5,301 nt of DNA from positions 1 to 5,301 of the forward strand of contig JBKBRC010000084.1 in the NCBI GenBank assembly GCA_046292345.1, given 5' to 3'. A program made the translations under genes and the position numbers. The stretch's first letter is position 1. Every line of letters begins with the position of its first letter. Below, piece by piece: positions 1 to 5,301 of the stretch. Under the pieces are notes generated by a model, which was not told where the DNA came from, searched no databases, and was given only the letters and a program-made list of their open reading frames with translations. This DNA is from JBKBRC01 sp046292345 (GTDB taxonomy: Bacteria > Bacteroidota > Rhodothermia > Rhodothermales > Rubricoccaceae).

Positions 1-42
1 CGCGCAGGGTCCGCCGCGCAGGGTCCGCCGCGCAGGGTCAGC
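1..42. repeat. Three tandem copies of a 14-bp GC-rich unit
   Basis: The unit CGCGCAGGGTCCGC occurs at 1-14 and 15-28 without any difference, and again at 29-42 with a single C-to-A change at position 40. The array starts at the window edge, so more copies may lie to the left. It overlaps the last three bases of the minus-strand lipoprotein gene: the stop codon TGA is read from 40 to 38, and the changed base is the first base of that stop. No T-run or obvious hairpin follows the gene here, so I do not call it a terminator. Confidence 0.85.
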
Positions 43-490
43 GCACGGCGAGGCGGAGGCGCTTGACCGGGAACTCGGCGGCCTCGGGCGTGCCCGGGTA
101 GGGGAGCAGGTTGAGCGCGGCCAGCGAGCGCTCGCCGAGCACGAGCTGCGACGGGGGATCGGCCGAGGGGAGGCCATGCGGAATGGCGATGGCCTTCGTC
201 TCGCCGCCATCGATCTGCACGCGCACGACGGCGCGGCCCTGCCAGACGCACGTCACGTTGGCCGGGCAGCGGCTGTCCTCGAGCACGTCGAGGAAGCGCA
301 CGGTGTGCGCGCCCACGCGCACGGCCTCGCCGACGGCCAGGTCGAACGGCGCCGGGTCGTCGGGCGAGAGGGTCGCGACGACGTCGGCGGCGCCGGGTTC
401 GGGTGCGGGGCGGGTGCCGGCGCAGCCGGCGGTGGCCGTCAGGGCCGCGCCGGGCAGGACGACGGAGAGCAGGAGCGTCTGGAAGCGCAT
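38..490 (-). CDS. Small predicted lipoprotein with a Cys-X5-Cys motif, function unknown
   Basis: This encodes about 150 residues. The start chosen is the ATG at 490 because it places a classical export signal at the N-terminus: a short MRF n-region, a hydrophobic core at residues 6-17, then a lipobox-like TAGC with the candidate lipidated cysteine at C23. A GTG at 592 would add 34 Arg/Gly/Pro-rich residues in front of the signal and is less likely. No purine-rich ribosome site precedes 490, which is common in Bacteroidota. Residues 24-48 are a Pro/Ala-rich linker. The folded part, about 49-150, looks mostly beta, with alternating hydrophobic residues. Its hallmark is DSRCP-ANVT-CVWQGRA at 72-87, with cysteines 75 and 81 placed to form a disulfide in the periplasm. 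I recall similar DSRCP...C.W.G segments in uncharacterised bacterial envelope proteins, but know no assigned function. It lies 115 bp downstream of porQ on the same strand, and no promoter-like sequence is visible between them, so co-transcription is plausible. Its stop codon lies in a tandem repeat. The lipobox has Thr at -3, which is permissible but not ideal; a plain secreted protein is the alternative. Confidence 0.8.
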   Translation of the reverse strand: MRFQTLLLSVVLPGAALTATAGCAGTRPAPEPGAADVVATLSPDDPAPFDLAVGEAVRVGAHTVRFLDVLEDSRCPANVTCVWQGRAVVRVQIDGGETKAIAIPHGLPSADPPSQLVLGERSLAALNLLPYPGTPEAAEFPVKRLRLAVR

Positions 491-605
491 GACGAGGCAG
501 GAGAGGGGGGACGGTGGAACGCCGCGCGCGGCCGAAAGCGTGCCCGGGCCGCCCTGCGCCCGGGCCGCCCCGCGCCCGGACGTGCCGCGCACCGCGCCTC
601 CGGGC
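491..605. other. Gap between porQ and the lipoprotein gene
   Basis: This is 115 bp of almost pure G/C. It contains no TA dinucleotide on either strand, so no Bacteroidota-type -7 element (TAnnTTTG) and no sigma-70 -10 box can be drawn here. That favours transcription of the lipoprotein gene from the porQ promoter, which is inference. The only structure seen is the 16-bp repeat/hairpin described separately. Confidence 0.6.
542..580. repeat. 16-bp direct repeat, about 2.4 copies, able to form a GC hairpin
   Basis: The unit GCCCGGGCCGCCCTGC at 542-557 is repeated at 558-573 with one difference (T to C), and a partial third copy follows at 574-580. Each full unit begins with the palindrome GCCCGGGC (542-549 and 558-565). 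The two palindromes can pair with one another as an 8-bp all-GC stem around an 8-nt loop (550-557). In the minus-strand transcript this hairpin would lie just after porQ and before the lipoprotein gene. There is no U-tract, so it is not a standard intrinsic terminator. It could attenuate transcription, protect the 3' end, or be repeat slippage with no role. Confidence 0.75.
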
Positions 606-1649
606 TCAGAGCCGGGTGCGCACGCCGAACTGGTGCAGGCCGCCGTAGCGGCTCCAGCCCGTGAAGGCGTAGTCCACCCCGAGGCGCCGCAGCGAGAGCC
701 CGAAGCCTGCCGAGACGCCCGCGAAGTCCAGCCGCGCGCCGCCGCGGAGGGCCTCGGCGCGCCGGGGGTGGTAGCCGCCGCGCAGCGCCAGCGCCGGCCC
801 GAGCTGCAACTCGCCCCCGAAGGCGACGTGGGCGAGCGCGGTGCGGAGCGCGCCCGTACTGTCGTCCGGCGCCTGCCCGGTGCCCACGCCTGCGAGGTCG
901 TAGGCCGAGACGGCGAGCGTGAGCGGCAGGTACTCGAGGCGACGCGAGACGCTCAGGCGCGCCTCGAGCGGCAGGCGGTCGCGCTCGGCCCCGAGCGAGG
1001 CGAGCGCGGCGCCCACGTGCTGCACCGAGGCCGCCACGCGCAGCCGCTGCTGCGGCCAGGTGTAGACGGCGCCGGCGCCGAGCGTGAGCGCCGCCGCCTG
1101 CGCGTCGTCGATCGAGGCGAAGAGCGCGTGCGCGCTCACGCCGACGGACACGTTCTCGGCCAGCGGGCGCGCGTAGGCGAGCGTGAGCGCCTGCTCGCCT
1201 GCACCAAAGGTGCCCTCGCCCGCGCCATCGGCCTCGGCCCGCGCGAACGCGCCGTAGCTCAGGAAGCGCACGCCCGCGGCGAGCGTGCCGCCCAGGCGCG
1301 GCGCCGCGCGCGCATAGGCGACGTGCCCCGCCGCGATGCCGGCCACGTGGTTCGTGTAGCCGAACGCCGCCTGGCGGTCCAGGCCCGGCTCGAGCAGCGC
1401 CGGGTTGTCATAGGCCGCCGACGCGTCGAGCGCGGCGAGGGCGTCGGGGATGCCCGCCAGCGCCGCCGTGCGCGGGGACGCATCGAGGCGGACGAGGTCG
1501 AAGCCGGCCGCGCGCGACTGGGCGTGCGCCGCGTACGGCGCCAGGCCGGCGAGCCCGAGCGCGAGGCCGGCGGCCAGACAGCCGGCGCGCACGAGGCGCA
1601 TGGGTGCACGGGCGCGGGGCAGGGCGAGGCGCTTCAGACGGGTACGCAT
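606..1649 (-). CDS. porQ: PorQ-like outer-membrane beta-barrel protein (type IX secretion)
   Basis: This encodes 347 residues, close to the usual PorQ length. PorQ is an outer-membrane component of the Bacteroidota type IX secretion system, related in fold to PorV/FadL-like barrels. A basic n-region is followed by a hydrophobic core at about 24-37 and a likely signal-peptidase I site AHA|QS after residue 43. The mature N-terminus shows the family pattern SPRTAALAG (58-66), then a DNPALL segment (81-86). The most telling stretch is FLSYGAF (129-135) followed by GEGTFGAGEQAL (144-155), which matches the 'YG.F...G...G.FGA.D.A' pattern I remember for PorQ. The rest is amphipathic beta-strands with hairpins such as RGGYHPRR (290-297) and LGVDYAF (323-329). 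The ATG at 1649 is chosen for the GAAGGA five bases upstream. An internal ATG at 1601 would give a shorter, more typical signal peptide but lacks a ribosome site; a GTG at 1712 is also in frame. The last residue is Leu rather than the aromatic common at barrel ends. It is divergent from secA. PorV or a generic barrel protein is the less likely alternative. Confidence 0.83.
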   Translation of the reverse strand: MRTRLKRLALPRARAPMRLVRAGCLAAGLALGLAGLAPYAAHAQSRAAGFDLVRLDASPRTAALAGIPDALAALDASAAYDNPALLEPGLDRQAAFGYTNHVAGIAAGHVAYARAAPRLGGTLAAGVRFLSYGAFARAEADGAGEGTFGAGEQALTLAYARPLAENVSVGVSAHALFASIDDAQAAALTLGAGAVYTWPQQRLRVAASVQHVGAALASLGAERDRLPLEARLSVSRRLEYLPLTLAVSAYDLAGVGTGQAPDDSTGALRTALAHVAFGGELQLGPALALRGGYHPRRAEALRGGARLDFAGVSAGFGLSLRRLGVDYAFTGWSRYGGLHQFGVRTRL

Positions 1650-1654
1650 GGCGG

Positions 1655-1660
1655 TCCTTC
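1655..1660 (-). promoter_or_regulatory. Ribosome-binding site of porQ
   Basis: On the minus strand GAAGGA is followed by CCGCC and then the ATG at 1649. The five-base spacing is good for a Shine-Dalgarno site. It decides the porQ start in favour of 1649 over the in-frame GTG at 1712 and the ATG at 1601, neither of which shows a comparable site. It stands out because neither of the other two genes in the window has a recognisable Shine-Dalgarno sequence. Confidence 0.6.
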
Positions 1661-1918
1661 GGCGTGGGAGCGAGGGCGGCGCCTCCGGCGGAGCTACGGC
1701 GGGGGAGGCCACGGCGGGCGAGGCCGGGGCAAGGGGGCCGGGATGTCGGAAGGCGTGGGCCGTGGCGAAGGGGCGATGCGTGCGCGGCGGGTGCGCGCAG
1801 AAGGTACGGCGCCGGGATGCCGCGGCGCGGGCTCGAAAAAGCAGCGGAATCCCGCACGCCGCGCAACGACGGGCCCCGGCGCGCCGTCTCCAGCCCTCGG
1901 GGCAGCGCCGGCGCGTCG

Positions 1919-1926
1919 TAGCTTGC
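1919..1926 (+). promoter_or_regulatory. Candidate -7 element for secA
   Basis: TAGCTTGC partly fits the Bacteroidota primary-sigma -7 consensus TAnnTTTG: it matches the TA and the first two T's, then differs. It lies about 65 bp before the secA ATG, which would give a leader of roughly 60 nt. No TTG appears at the expected -33 distance, so this is a weak call based on it being the best match in a region nearly devoid of TA. Confidence 0.3.
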
Positions 1927-1992
1927 CCTGTTCCGGCGCCCGCGCCTCCGGCGCCGCCTCCCGGACGCCATCCCCCCCGACCGCACCCTTAG

Positions 1993-5301
<3,309 letters not shown>

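Larger units (their letters stand above)
1650..1992. other. Divergent intergenic region between porQ and secA
   Basis: These 343 bp should contain the promoters for both porQ (minus) and secA (plus). Open frames run through the region on both strands, but they look like high-GC artefacts, with Arg/Ala/Gly/Pro-rich products and no recognisable domain. I see no RNA gene, riboswitch or operator-like dyad beyond a short CTCCG-G-CGGAG palindrome at about 1683-1693. TA dinucleotides are rare. On the plus strand the best Bacteroidota-like -7 element is at 1919-1926. On the minus strand the best is TACCTTCT reading 1806 to 1799, with no well-spaced TTG partner, so the porQ promoter is unresolved. Confidence 0.55.

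Noticed and set aside
491..592. Extension of the lipoprotein to the GTG at 592
   Set aside because: It would place 34 Arg/Gly/Pro-rich residues before a clear signal sequence and would run through the repeated GC hairpin region.
1578..1595. A possible lipobox (RAGC) near the PorQ N-terminus
   Set aside because: The cysteine precedes the hydrophobic core instead of following it, and Arg at -3 does not fit a lipobox. The AHA|QS site further on fits signal peptidase I.
1801..1860. A minus-strand promoter for porQ using TACCTTCT and the T-run opposite 1835-1840
   Set aside because: The distance between the two parts is about 27 bases, too long for the usual Bacteroidota -33/-7 spacing, and the match is partial, so it was not listed as a feature.
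1450..1992. A plus-strand open frame ending at the TAG directly before secA
   Set aside because: It is partly antisense to porQ. The product is Arg/Ala/Pro-rich with no motif, and lacks any support other than being open.

Overview
The window is very GC-rich and holds three protein genes. They form two divergent transcription units separated by a 343-bp gap. A SecA with Bacteroidota-style insertions and a PorQ-family outer-membrane protein point to the Bacteroidota/Rhodothermota group. The high GC and the frequent Arg/Ala/Glu codons with G or C in third position fit the high-GC marine Rhodothermales (Rubricoccus/Rubrivirga-like) better than classical low-GC Bacteroidetes. The genus-level guess is inference from composition and protein style, not from a database match.

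Layout. Positions 1-42 are three tandem 14-bp units at the left edge, and the last unit carries the stop codon of the first gene. Positions 38-490 (minus) encode a small predicted lipoprotein with a conserved-looking two-cysteine motif. Positions 491-605 are a GC-only-looking gap with a 16-bp direct repeat that can also fold into a hairpin. Positions 606-1649 (minus) encode a PorQ-like barrel protein of the type IX secretion system (T9SS), with a signal peptide and a good ribosome-binding site. Positions 1650-1992 are the divergent intergenic region. Positions 1993-5301 (plus) encode SecA, which is open at the right edge: 1103 residues are visible, with only part of the C-terminal tail missing.

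How they fit together. SecA drives Sec-dependent export across the inner membrane. Both minus-strand products carry Sec-type signals and would be SecA clients. PorQ belongs to a secretion system whose cargo first crosses by Sec. The three genes therefore all concern the cell envelope and export, but whether they are co-regulated cannot be told from the sequence. No RNA gene, CRISPR array, insertion sequence or phage-like element was seen. Nothing here amounts to an undescribed system. The most noteworthy points are the large SecA insertions, the uncharacterised Cys-motif lipoprotein, and the two short tandem repeats flanking it.
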